From positions 1-12,512 of the forward strand of contig JAGXRS010000401.1 in assembly GCA_018335615.1 (NCBI GenBank): a stretch of 12,512 nt of DNA. The letters run 5' to 3'. The translations under genes and the position numbers were made by a program. The DNA is from Hydrogenophaga sp. Its GTDB lineage: Bacteria > Pseudomonadota > Gammaproteobacteria > Burkholderiales > Burkholderiaceae_C. The notes beneath the pieces were generated by a model. That model saw nothing but the letters and a program-made list of their open reading frames with translations, had not been told where the DNA came from and ran no database searches. Positions 6,581 to 12,512 of this stretch are shown here, in pieces (positions within the stretch are counted from its first letter, which is position 1; the number at the start of each line of letters is the position of its first letter).

Positions 6581-8899
6581 ATGACCAAACACTTCACCGG
6601 CCTGCGTCGCCTGTCGTTGACAGCGCTGGCGGCTTCTCTCCTGGCTGCCTTGCCCGCCTGGGCCGTCGATCCGTTCACCGTGCGCGATATCCGCGTCGAG
6701 GGCCTGCAGCGCGTGGAGCCGGGCACCGTGTTTGCCTCGCTGCCTTTCCGGGTGGGTGAGCAGTACAACGACGAGAAGGGTTCGACGGCGATCCGCTCCC
6801 TGTTCGGTCTGGGCCTGTTCAATGACGTGCGGCTGGAGGTCGTCGGCGATGTGCTGGTGGTGATCGTCGAGGAGCGCCCGACGGTGGCCGACGTGAGCTT
6901 CACTGGCATCAAGGAGTTTGACGCCGAGGTGCTCAAGAAGGCCTTGCGCGATATCGGCCTGACCGAAGGCCGGCCCTTCGACAAGGCGCTGGCCGACCGC
7001 GCCGAGCAGGAGCTCAAGCGCCAGTACATCAACCGCAGCATGTACGCGGCGCAGGTGATCACCACCGTGACGCCGGGCGAGCGCAATCAGGTGAACCTCA
7101 ATTTCAACGTCGTCGAGGGTGATGTTGCCAAGATCAAGGACATCCGGATCGTGGGCAACCAGGCGTTCACCGATGCCACGCTGCGCGGGCTGTTCGACCT
7201 GGACACCGGCGGCTGGTTGAGCTGGTACACCAAGTCCGACCGTTATTCCCGCGCCAAGCTCAACGCCGACCTGGAAAACCTGCGTTCGTACTACCTCACC
7301 CGTGGCTTCCTGGAATTCCGGATCGACTCGACACAGGTCGCGATCTCGCCGGACAAGGAAGACATGTCCATCACCATCAACATCTTCGAGGGTCAGCGCT
7401 ATGTCGTGTCCTCGGTGGAGCTCGAGGGTGAGTTTCTGGGCAAGGAAGCGGAGTTCCAGTCGCTGGTGAGCCTGCGCGCCGGCGAACCCTACAACGCCGA
7501 AGACGTGACCACCACGGTCAAGGCGTTCACCGATTACTTCGGGGCCTTCGGTTATGCCTTCGCGCAGGTCGAAGCCACGCCCGAGATCGACCGGGTGAAC
7601 AACCGTGTGGCCTTCGTGCTGCGGGCACAGCCGGCGCGCCGCGTTTATGTGCGCCGCATCAACGTCGAAGGCAACAACCGCACACGCGACGAAGTGATCC
7701 GCCGCGAGTTCCGCCAGCTGGAGTCGGCCTGGTACGACAGCGATCGCATCCGTCTCTCGCGTGACCGGGTCGACCGCCTGGGATTTTTCACCGAGGTCAG
7801 CGTCGATACGCAGCAGGTGCCGGGCGTGCCCGATCAGGTCGACCTCACCTTGACCGTCGGCGAGAAGCCCACCGGCAACCTCACCCTTGGCGCGGGCTAC
7901 TCACAGGCCGACAAGCTGTCGCTGGTGGCCGGTATCAAGCAGGAGAACGTCTTCGGCAGCGGGAATTACCTCGGCCTTGACCTGAACACCAGCAAATTCA
8001 ACCGCCAGCTGGTGCTCAGCACCACCAATCCGTACTTCACACCCGACGGCGTATCCCGCACCGTCGACCTCTATTACCGCACCACCACGCCCTACACCGA
8101 GCAGGGCGGCGACTACCGCCTGGTCACGCCCGGTGCCAGCGTGCGCTTTGGCGTGCCCTTCACCGAGCAGGACACGGTGTTCTTTGGAGCTGGCGTCGAG
8201 CAGACCCGCATTCAGGCCGGAACCGGTCTGCCGCAGGCTTACCAGGATTTCGCCACCACATTTGGCGCCAACAGCACCTCGGTTCCGCTGACGGTCGGCT
8301 GGGCCCGTGATGGTCGCGACAGCGCGCTGGTGCCCACCCAGGGCCGCCTGCAGCGTTTCAATACCGAATTCGGCGTGGCCGGCGACACGCGCTACCTCAA
8401 GACCAGCTACCAGTTCCAGCAATACGTGCCCTTGAGCCAGCAGTACACCCTGGCGTTCAATGCCGAGTTGGGGTATGGCAAGGGACTGGGCGGTCGGCCT
8501 TACCCGGTATTCAAGAACTTCTTCGGCGGTGGTCTGGGCTCGGTTCGGGGCTTTGAGCAGGGGACGTTGGGGCCGCTGTCCCCGGTCATTGGCTCGACCA
8601 CAGCTGAGCAGGTGAATATCGGTGGCAACCGCAATGTCGTGCTGAATGCCGAGTTCATCACGCCTTTCCCGGGCGCGGGCAACGACCGCACCTTGCGCAT
8701 GTTTGGCTTCGTTGATGTCGGCAACGTCTATGGCGCAGGGCAAAAGTTCGCCGCCGATGATCTGCGGGCTTCGGTCGGCGTGGGCCTGAGCTGGATCTCG
8801 CCCATCGGCCCCCTGCGTTTTGCCTATGCGAACCCCATCCGCAAAAAGGCGGACGATAAAATCCAGAAATTCCAGTTTCAGATCGGAACCTCGTTTTGA
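6581..8899 (+). CDS. bamA: Outer membrane protein assembly factor BamA
   Basis: Central essential subunit of the BAM complex, which folds and inserts beta-barrel proteins into the outer membrane. The product is 772 residues (E. coli 810). A Sec signal peptide covers 1-28 (LRR, then a hydrophobic core, then AWA before VDPF). Five POTRA domains fill about 30-430, followed by the 16-stranded Omp85 barrel to the C-terminus. The family VRGF motif of barrel loop 6 is at 655-658, and the protein ends in an aromatic residue (QIGTSF), as expected of a BAM beta-signal. The start at 6581 is chosen because it gives a proper signal peptide; an in-frame ATG at 6542 lies within rseP and would bury the signal. 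No Shine-Dalgarno sequence is seen, only a T5C5 tract before the ATG. The stop shares its last base with the skp start. Confidence 0.98.
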   Translation: MTKHFTGLRRLSLTALAASLLAALPAWAVDPFTVRDIRVEGLQRVEPGTVFASLPFRVGEQYNDEKGSTAIRSLFGLGLFNDVRLEVVGDVLVVIVEERPTVADVSFTGIKEFDAEVLKKALRDIGLTEGRPFDKALADRAEQELKRQYINRSMYAAQVITTVTPGERNQVNLNFNVVEGDVAKIKDIRIVGNQAFTDATLRGLFDLDTGGWLSWYTKSDRYSRAKLNADLENLRSYYLTRGFLEFRIDSTQVAISPDKEDMSITINIFEGQRYVVSSVELEGEFLGKEAEFQSLVSLRAGEPYNAEDVTTTVKAFTDYFGAFGYAFAQVEATPEIDRVNNRVAFVLRAQPARRVYVRRINVEGNNRTRDEVIRREFRQLESAWYDSDRIRLSRDRVDRLGFFTEVSVDTQQVPGVPDQVDLTLTVGEKPTGNLTLGAGYSQADKLSLVAGIKQENVFGSGNYLGLDLNTSKFNRQLVLSTTNPYFTPDGVSRTVDLYYRTTTPYTEQGGDYRLVTPGASVRFGVPFTEQDTVFFGAGVEQTRIQAGTGLPQAYQDFATTFGANSTSVPLTVGWARDGRDSALVPTQGRLQRFNTEFGVAGDTRYLKTSYQFQQYVPLSQQYTLAFNAELGYGKGLGGRPYPVFKNFFGGGLGSVRGFEQGTLGPLSPVIGSTTAEQVNIGGNRNVVLNAEFITPFPGAGNDRTLRMFGFVDVGNVYGAGQKFAADDLRASVGVGLSWISPIGPLRFAYANPIRKKADDKIQKFQFQIGTSF

Positions 8900-9417
8900 T
8901 GAAGACCCTCAACCGCCTGTTAAATCGTCAAGCCATCGCGGGCCTTGCGTTGGGCCTGTGTGCCCTGGGCGCGGCTGCGCAGGATTTCCGCATCGGGTTC
9001 GTGAACACCGACCGCATCTTCCGCGAAGCCAACCTGGCCAAGTCGGCCCAGACCAAGCTGGAGCAGGAGTTCTCGCGCCGCGAGAAGGAGATCCAGGGCT
9101 TGGCCAATCAGCTCAAGACCGCTTCCGACAAGTTCGAGCGGGAAGCACCCACCCTGCCCGAAGCCCAGCGCGTGGCACGTCAGCGCCAGCTGGTCGAGCA
9201 GGACCGCGATTTCCAGCGCAAGCAGCGTGAGTTCCAGGAAGACCTGAACCTGCGCAAGAACGAAGAACTGCAGGGCGTGCTGGAGCGGGCCAACCGCGTG
9301 ATCAAGCAGGTAGCCGAAGCCGAAAAGTACGACCTGGTGATCCAGGAAGCCGTCTATATCCACCCCAGGCACGACATCACCGACAAGGTGCTCAGCGGCT
9401 TGAACAGCGCTCGCTGA
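8899..9417 (+). CDS. skp: Periplasmic OMP chaperone Skp (OmpH family)
   Basis: Trimeric periplasmic chaperone that holds unfolded outer-membrane proteins on the way to BamA. The product is 172 residues (E. coli 161). A signal peptide spans about 1-27 (hydrophobic core AGLALGLCALG, likely cleavage at AAA before QDFRIG). The mature N-terminal strand RIGFVNTDRIF is typical. Residues 45-140 are highly charged and heptad-like (Glu, Arg, Gln and Lys rich), matching the long coiled-coil tentacles. The C-terminal YDLVIQEAVYIHPRHDITDK rejoins the trimer body. Cys21 in the signal lacks a proper lipobox (LGLC), so it is not called a lipoprotein. The ATG overlaps the bamA stop by one base (TGATG), pointing to coupled translation; a TTG at 8896 is a less likely start. 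The junction is AT-rich compared with its surroundings. Confidence 0.95.
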   Translation: MKTLNRLLNRQAIAGLALGLCALGAAAQDFRIGFVNTDRIFREANLAKSAQTKLEQEFSRREKEIQGLANQLKTASDKFEREAPTLPEAQRVARQRQLVEQDRDFQRKQREFQEDLNLRKNEELQGVLERANRVIKQVAEAEKYDLVIQEAVYIHPRHDITDKVLSGLNSAR

Positions 9418-9421
9418 GCGC
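9407..9421 (+). other. Compact hairpin over the skp stop codon
   Basis: GCGCTC (9407-9412) pairs with GAGCGC (9416-9421) around a GCT triloop, so the TGA stop (9415-9417) is folded into it. It ends 10 bases before the lpxD ATG. There is no T-run. It may slow or couple translation into lpxD, or be chance. Confidence 0.3.
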
Positions 9422-9431
9422 CCGGCGAAGC

Positions 9432-10484
9432 ATGGCGCGGCCTTTGGGTTCCGTGGTCGCCGCGCTGGGCGGCACCTTGATGGGGCCTGCTGAGCTTGTC
9501 ATTCGGCGCTTGGCGCCCCTGGCGACGGCTTGTGAAGACGAACTGGCCTTCATCGCCCAGGCGCGTTACGCCAGCCAGCTGCAGACCACCCAGGCCGGTG
9601 CGCTGATCGTGCCGCCGGCCTTGCAGGAAGCCGCGGCGCAGCGCGGCGCCTGCATCGTCACGGACGACCCCTACCTCTATTTCGCCCGCCTCACCCAGTG
9701 GTGGACGCGTGAGCACGACCCGGCCGAGCCGGCCGCCATCGACGCCCTGGCCAGCCTGCACCCCACGGCCGAACTGGCGGACGGCGTGAGCATCGGACCG
9801 TTTGCGGTGATCGGTGCCCGCGCTCGCATTGGCCGCGGTGCCCGCATCGGGGCGCACGCCGTGGTGGGGGCGGACGCCCGCATCGGCGCGGATACCCGCT
9901 TGCATGCCCGCGTGAGCGTGGGCGAGCGCTGTGTGGTGGGCGAGCGCGGCATCCTGCACCCGGGCGTGGTGATTGGCGCCGATGGCTTCGGCTTTGCGCC
10001 GCATCAGGGCCAGTGGATCAAGATCGAGCAGCTGGGTGCGGTGCGCATCGGCGACGACGTCGAGATCGGGGCCAACACCTGCATCGACCGCGGCGCGCTG
10101 GACGACACGGTGATCGAAGACGGCGTGAAGCTCGACAACCTGATCCAGATCGGCCACAACGTGCACGTGGGCGCCCACACCGCCATGGCTGGCTGTGTGG
10201 GCGTGGCGGGCAGCGCCACCATCGGTGCGCATTGCACCATTGGCGGCGGGGCGGTGGTGCTGGGACACCTCACGCTGGCCGACGGTGTGCATGTCTCGGC
10301 TGCCTCGGTGGTCACGCGTTCCATTGCCAAGCCGGGCCACTACACAGGCATGTTTCCCATCGACGACAATGCCAGCTGGGAGAAGAATGCCGCCTCCCTC
10401 AAACAGCTCAACCGCCTGCGCGAGCGTCTCAAAGCCGCCGAGCAGGCCATCGCTCTCGTTCAAAAAAACACTTCCCCACCATGA
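9432..10484 (+). CDS. lpxD: UDP-3-O-(3-hydroxyacyl)glucosamine N-acyltransferase
   Basis: Third step of lipid A synthesis: transfers a 3-hydroxyacyl chain from acyl carrier protein to the amine of UDP-3-O-acylglucosamine; a cytoplasmic homotrimer. The product is 350 residues (E. coli 341). The uridine-binding N-terminal domain covers about 1-105 (VVAALGGTL at 8-16, DPYLYFAR at 79-86). A left-handed beta-helix of hexapeptide repeats covers about 108-300, with IGADGFGFAP at 181-190 and the catalytic His242 in IQIGHNVHVG (238-247). A C-terminal helix (about 315-345) is rich in Leu, Lys, Arg and Glu. The start lies 14 bases after skp with a weak GAAG signal. Its stop overlaps the fabZ start (ATGA). 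An A7 run lies six to eight codons before the final codon. Confidence 0.97.
   Translation: MARPLGSVVAALGGTLMGPAELVIRRLAPLATACEDELAFIAQARYASQLQTTQAGALIVPPALQEAAAQRGACIVTDDPYLYFARLTQWWTREHDPAEPAAIDALASLHPTAELADGVSIGPFAVIGARARIGRGARIGAHAVVGADARIGADTRLHARVSVGERCVVGERGILHPGVVIGADGFGFAPHQGQWIKIEQLGAVRIGDDVEIGANTCIDRGALDDTVIEDGVKLDNLIQIGHNVHVGAHTAMAGCVGVAGSATIGAHCTIGGGAVVLGHLTLADGVHVSAASVVTRSIAKPGHYTGMFPIDDNASWEKNAASLKQLNRLRERLKAAEQAIALVQKNTSPP
10463..10469 (+). other. A-AAA-AAC slippery heptamer near the lpxD 3' end
   Basis: In the lpxD frame the codons read CAA AAA AAC, so the heptamer A-AAA-AAC is in the phase required for simultaneous -1 slippage. The -1 frame is open through the fabZ start into fabZ. 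I see no strong downstream stem-loop or well-placed upstream Shine-Dalgarno stimulator. The A-rich run may instead simply keep the fabZ start region unstructured. Confidence 0.35.
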
Positions 10485-10921
10485 TGGACATCCACCAGAT
10501 TCTCAAGCAGTTGCCCCACCGTTACCCGTTCATCCTGGTGGACCGGGTGCTGGAGCTGGAGAAGGGCAAGAGCATCAAGGCGCTGAAGAACGTCACCATC
10601 AACGAGCCCTTCTTCGGCGGTCATTTTCCGCACCGCCCGGTGATGCCGGGCGTCCTGATGCTTGAAGCCATGGCCCAGGCGGCGGCCTTGCTGGCCTTCG
10701 CGACGTTGGACGCCACGCCCGACGACAACACCATTTATTACTTCGCCGGCATCGATGGCGCCCGTTTCAAGCGCCCGGTGGAACCCGGCGACCAGCTGGT
10801 GATGGACGTCACGCTGAGCCGCATGAAGGCGGGCATCTTCAAGTTCAACGGTATCACCCGCGTCGGTGCTGATGTGGCCTGCGAAGCCGAGCTGATGTGC
10901 ACCATGCGCACGATTGCCTGA
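10481..10921 (+). CDS. fabZ: 3-hydroxyacyl-ACP dehydratase FabZ
   Basis: Dehydrates 3-hydroxyacyl-ACP to trans-2-enoyl-ACP in type II fatty acid synthesis; it competes with LpxA and LpxD for 3-hydroxyacyl-ACP, which fits its place among lpx genes. The product is 146 residues, a hot-dog fold of usual length. The active-site segment GHFPHRPVMPG is at 47-57 with catalytic His48; Glu62 in LMLEAMAQ (59-66) is the partner. The YYFAGIDGARFKRPVEPGDQ stretch (83-102) is also characteristic. Two adjacent ATGs (10481 and 10484) are both possible; the first gives the ATGA overlap with the lpxD stop and the typical MMDIHQILKQLPHRYP start. There is no Shine-Dalgarno sequence. lpxA follows after 19 bases. 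Confidence 0.97.
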   Translation: MMDIHQILKQLPHRYPFILVDRVLELEKGKSIKALKNVTINEPFFGGHFPHRPVMPGVLMLEAMAQAAALLAFATLDATPDDNTIYYFAGIDGARFKRPVEPGDQLVMDVTLSRMKAGIFKFNGITRVGADVACEAELMCTMRTIA

Positions 10922-10940
10922 CCCTGCCCGAGACTGCTCC

Positions 10941-11735
10941 ATGGGAACCATCCACGCCACCGCCCTGGTGGACCCCGCCGCCCAGCTCGACTCGAGCGTG
11001 TCGGTCGGTCCCTACACGGTCATCGGCCCGCACGTTCGCGTGGATGCAGGCACGACCATCGGCGCGCACTGCGTGATCGAGGGACACACCACCATCGGGC
11101 GCGACAACCGCATCTTCCAGTTCAACTCGCTGGGCGCCATTCCGCAGGACAAGAAATACGCGGGCGAGCCCTGCGAACTGGTCATTGGCGACCGCAACAC
11201 CATTCGCGAGTTCTGCACCTTCAACATCGGCTCGCCCAGCGCCCGCGCGGTGACCCGCGTGGGCAATGACAACTGGATCATGGCCTACGTGCACCTGGCG
11301 CACGACTGCGTGGTGGGCAACCACACCATCTTCGCCAACAACTCTCAGCTGGCCGGCCACGTGGAGGTGGATGACTGGGTGATCCTGGGCGGCTTCACCG
11401 TGGTGCACCAGTTCGTACGCATTGGCGCGCACGCGATGACCGCGATGTGTTCGCTGCTGTTCGCCGACTTGCCGCCGTTCGTCATGTGCCAGGGGCAGCC
11501 GGCCCAGGCGCGCTCCATGAACTTCGAAGGGCTGCGCCGGCGCGGCTTCACGCCCGCTCGCATTGCCGCCGTCAAGGCCATGCACAAGGCCTTGTACCGC
11601 GATGGCGTGACGCTGGACGAGTCGGTCGGTCGCATCCGCGCCCTGGCCGAGAAAACGCCCGAAGCAGCGGCCGACGTGGCGCTGATGCTCGGTTTCCTGG
11701 GTCAGGTGTCGGCCCAGCGCGGCATCGTTCGCTGA
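10941..11735 (+). CDS. lpxA: UDP-N-acetylglucosamine acyltransferase LpxA
   Basis: First step of lipid A synthesis: transfers a 3-hydroxyacyl chain from ACP to the 3-OH of UDP-GlcNAc; a cytoplasmic homotrimer. The product is 264 residues (E. coli 262). The left-handed beta-helix of hexapeptide repeats covers about 1-185, and a helical C-terminal domain the rest. The catalytic base is His121 in HLAHDCVVGN (118-127), aligned with E. coli His125. DKKYAGEP (70-77) and NFEGLRRRGF (194-203) are family landmarks. Met169 sits where E. coli has Gly173, the acyl-length ruler, as in Pseudomonas aeruginosa. The ATG at 10941 is chosen because the protein then begins with the expected IHATALVDP repeat; a weak GAGA precedes it by 7 bases. 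lpxB begins 2 bases after the stop. Confidence 0.97.
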   Translation: MGTIHATALVDPAAQLDSSVSVGPYTVIGPHVRVDAGTTIGAHCVIEGHTTIGRDNRIFQFNSLGAIPQDKKYAGEPCELVIGDRNTIREFCTFNIGSPSARAVTRVGNDNWIMAYVHLAHDCVVGNHTIFANNSQLAGHVEVDDWVILGGFTVVHQFVRIGAHAMTAMCSLLFADLPPFVMCQGQPAQARSMNFEGLRRRGFTPARIAAVKAMHKALYRDGVTLDESVGRIRALAEKTPEAAADVALMLGFLGQVSAQRGIVR

Positions 11736-11737
11736 CC

Positions 11738-12512
11738 ATGGCGGCTTCCGTTCCGCCGGTGGGCCGCCCCGGGGCGGTTGGTGCCGTATCGAGCGATGCC
11801 TTGCCGGCGAGTGCTCCACGTTTTTCGATGGTCGCCGGGGAAACCTCTGGCGATCTGCTGGCCGGCCTGCTGTTGCAGGGCATGCGCGCGCGCTGGCCCG
11901 ACTTGCAGGCCAGTGGCATCGGCGGTCCGCGCATGCAGGAGCAGGGTTTTGAAAATTGGTGGCCCAGCGAAAAACTGGCGGTGCGTGGCTACGTGGAAGT
12001 GCTGCGCCACTACCGCGAGATCGTGGGCATCCGCGAGCAGCTGAAGCAGCGCCTGCTGCAGGGACCGCGCCCGGATGTGTTCATCGGCGTGGATGCACCC
12101 GATTTCAACCTCGACCTCGAAGCCGCTTTGAAGGCGCAGGGGGTGCGCACGGTGCATTTCGTGTGTCCCTCGGTCTGGGCCTGGCGGCCGGAGCGGGTGG
12201 AGAAGATCCGCCGCAGCGCCGACCACGTGCTGTGCATTTTTCCGTTTGAGCCCGAGCTGCTGGCGCGGCACGGCATTGCTGCCACCTATGTGGGCCACCC
12301 GCTGGCCGACGTGATCCCGCTGGAGCCCGACCGGGTCGGTGCGCGCCGCCGACTGGGCCTCGCGGACGACGACACCGTGGTCGCCATCCTGCCGGGTAGC
12401 CGGGCCTCCGAGGTGCAGTACCTGGCCGGCGTTTTTTTCGACGCCGCCGCACGGCTGCTGCGGGCGCGGCCGGGCCTGCGGCTCGTGGTGCCGGCGGTGC
12501 CGGCCCTGCGCG
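11738..12512 (+). CDS. lpxB: Lipid-A-disaccharide synthase, 3' truncated by window edge
   Basis: Peripheral inner-membrane glycosyltransferase (GT19) that joins UDP-2,3-diacylglucosamine and lipid X to form the lipid A disaccharide. The frame is open from the ATG at 11738 to the last base; 258 residues are visible of roughly 380-400 expected. Landmarks: VAGETSGDLLAGLLL at 32-46, GIGGPRMQEQG at 60-70, RGYVEVLRHY at 83-92, VFIGVDAPDFN at 114-124 (Asp119 matches the catalytic E. coli Asp98), CPSVWAWRPERV at 143-154, GHPLAD at 186-191 and LPGSRASEV at 218-226. The UDP-sugar-binding C-terminal lobe is cut off. Residues 1-29 form a Pro/Ala/Gly/Val-rich extension ahead of the first strand, longer than in E. 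coli, so the start is uncertain; a TTG at 11801 is an alternative. It lies 2 bases after lpxA with no Shine-Dalgarno sequence. Confidence 0.94.
   Translation, partial: MAASVPPVGRPGAVGAVSSDALPASAPRFSMVAGETSGDLLAGLLLQGMRARWPDLQASGIGGPRMQEQGFENWWPSEKLAVRGYVEVLRHYREIVGIREQLKQRLLQGPRPDVFIGVDAPDFNLDLEAALKAQGVRTVHFVCPSVWAWRPERVEKIRRSADHVLCIFPFEPELLARHGIAATYVGHPLADVIPLEPDRVGARRRLGLADDDTVVAILPGSRASEVQYLAGVFFDAAARLLRARPGLRLVVPAVPALR

Noticed and set aside
8899..8990. Skp as a lipoprotein because of Cys21
   Set aside because: The residues before the cysteine (LGL) do not form a lipobox, and a normal signal peptidase I site (AAA before QDF) follows.
9780..10330. Repeated GC-rich motifs (CGCATCGG-like) as a DNA repeat array
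   Set aside because: They reflect the hexapeptide repeats of the LpxD beta-helix; period and phase follow the codons.
9354..11819. Minus-strand open frames opposite lpxD (369 aa) and lpxA (321 aa)
   Set aside because: Their repetitive His/Ala/Gly/Asp content is the mirror of the hexapeptide repeats of LpxD and LpxA, not an independent protein.
12400..12445. T7 in lpxB as an intragenic terminator
   Set aside because: Only a 4-bp stem (AGGT/ACCT) lies nearby and it is separated from the T-run by 8 or more bases.

Overview
The window is a stretch of bacterial chromosome with very high GC content (my estimate is mid-60s percent, not computed). It is filled almost edge to edge by thirteen plus-strand genes in the order tsf (5' truncated), pyrH, frr, uppS, cdsA, dxr, rseP, bamA, skp, lpxD, fabZ, lpxA, lpxB (3' truncated). 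The order, with dxr between cdsA and rseP, and the protein sequences suggest a betaproteobacterium of the order Burkholderiales, probably Comamonadaceae. The family call comes from recognising the sequences, not from a search.

Layout: positions 1-828 hold most of tsf (elongation factor Ts). A GC-rich hairpin with a GCAA tetraloop follows (866-891) and probably ends the rpsB-tsf transcript. A 170-base spacer, which may hold a promoter, leads to pyrH (999-1709) and frr (1745-2305). Next is a tightly packed lipid-precursor block: uppS (2341-3111), cdsA (3104-3937, overlapping uppS by 8 bases) and dxr (3942-5126). A 76-base gap follows; together with the end of dxr it can fold into a branched stem ahead of a T6 run. 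After it come the envelope genes rseP (5203-6567), bamA (6581-8899), skp (8899-9417), lpxD (9432-10484), fabZ (10481-10921), lpxA (10941-11735) and lpxB (11738 to the window end). No gap exceeds 170 bases, and I found no tRNA, rRNA, mobile element, CRISPR array or minus-strand gene.

The genes serve translation (Tsf, Frr), UMP kinase activity (PyrH), isoprenoid and undecaprenyl-phosphate supply (Dxr, UppS), phospholipid synthesis (CdsA, FabZ), lipid A synthesis (LpxA, LpxD, LpxB), and outer-membrane protein assembly and stress signalling (BamA, Skp, RseP). Together they supply the lipids and proteins of a growing Gram-negative envelope next to the translation machinery that makes them.

This is a conserved housekeeping locus and I see no undescribed system in it. 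The items worth a second look are small: the branched structure between dxr and rseP; an A-AAA-AAC slippery heptamer near the end of lpxD whose -1 frame runs straight into fabZ; a general lack of Shine-Dalgarno sequences, with pyrimidine-rich leaders instead; a methionine at the acyl-length ruler position of LpxA; and an unusual N-terminal extension on LpxB.
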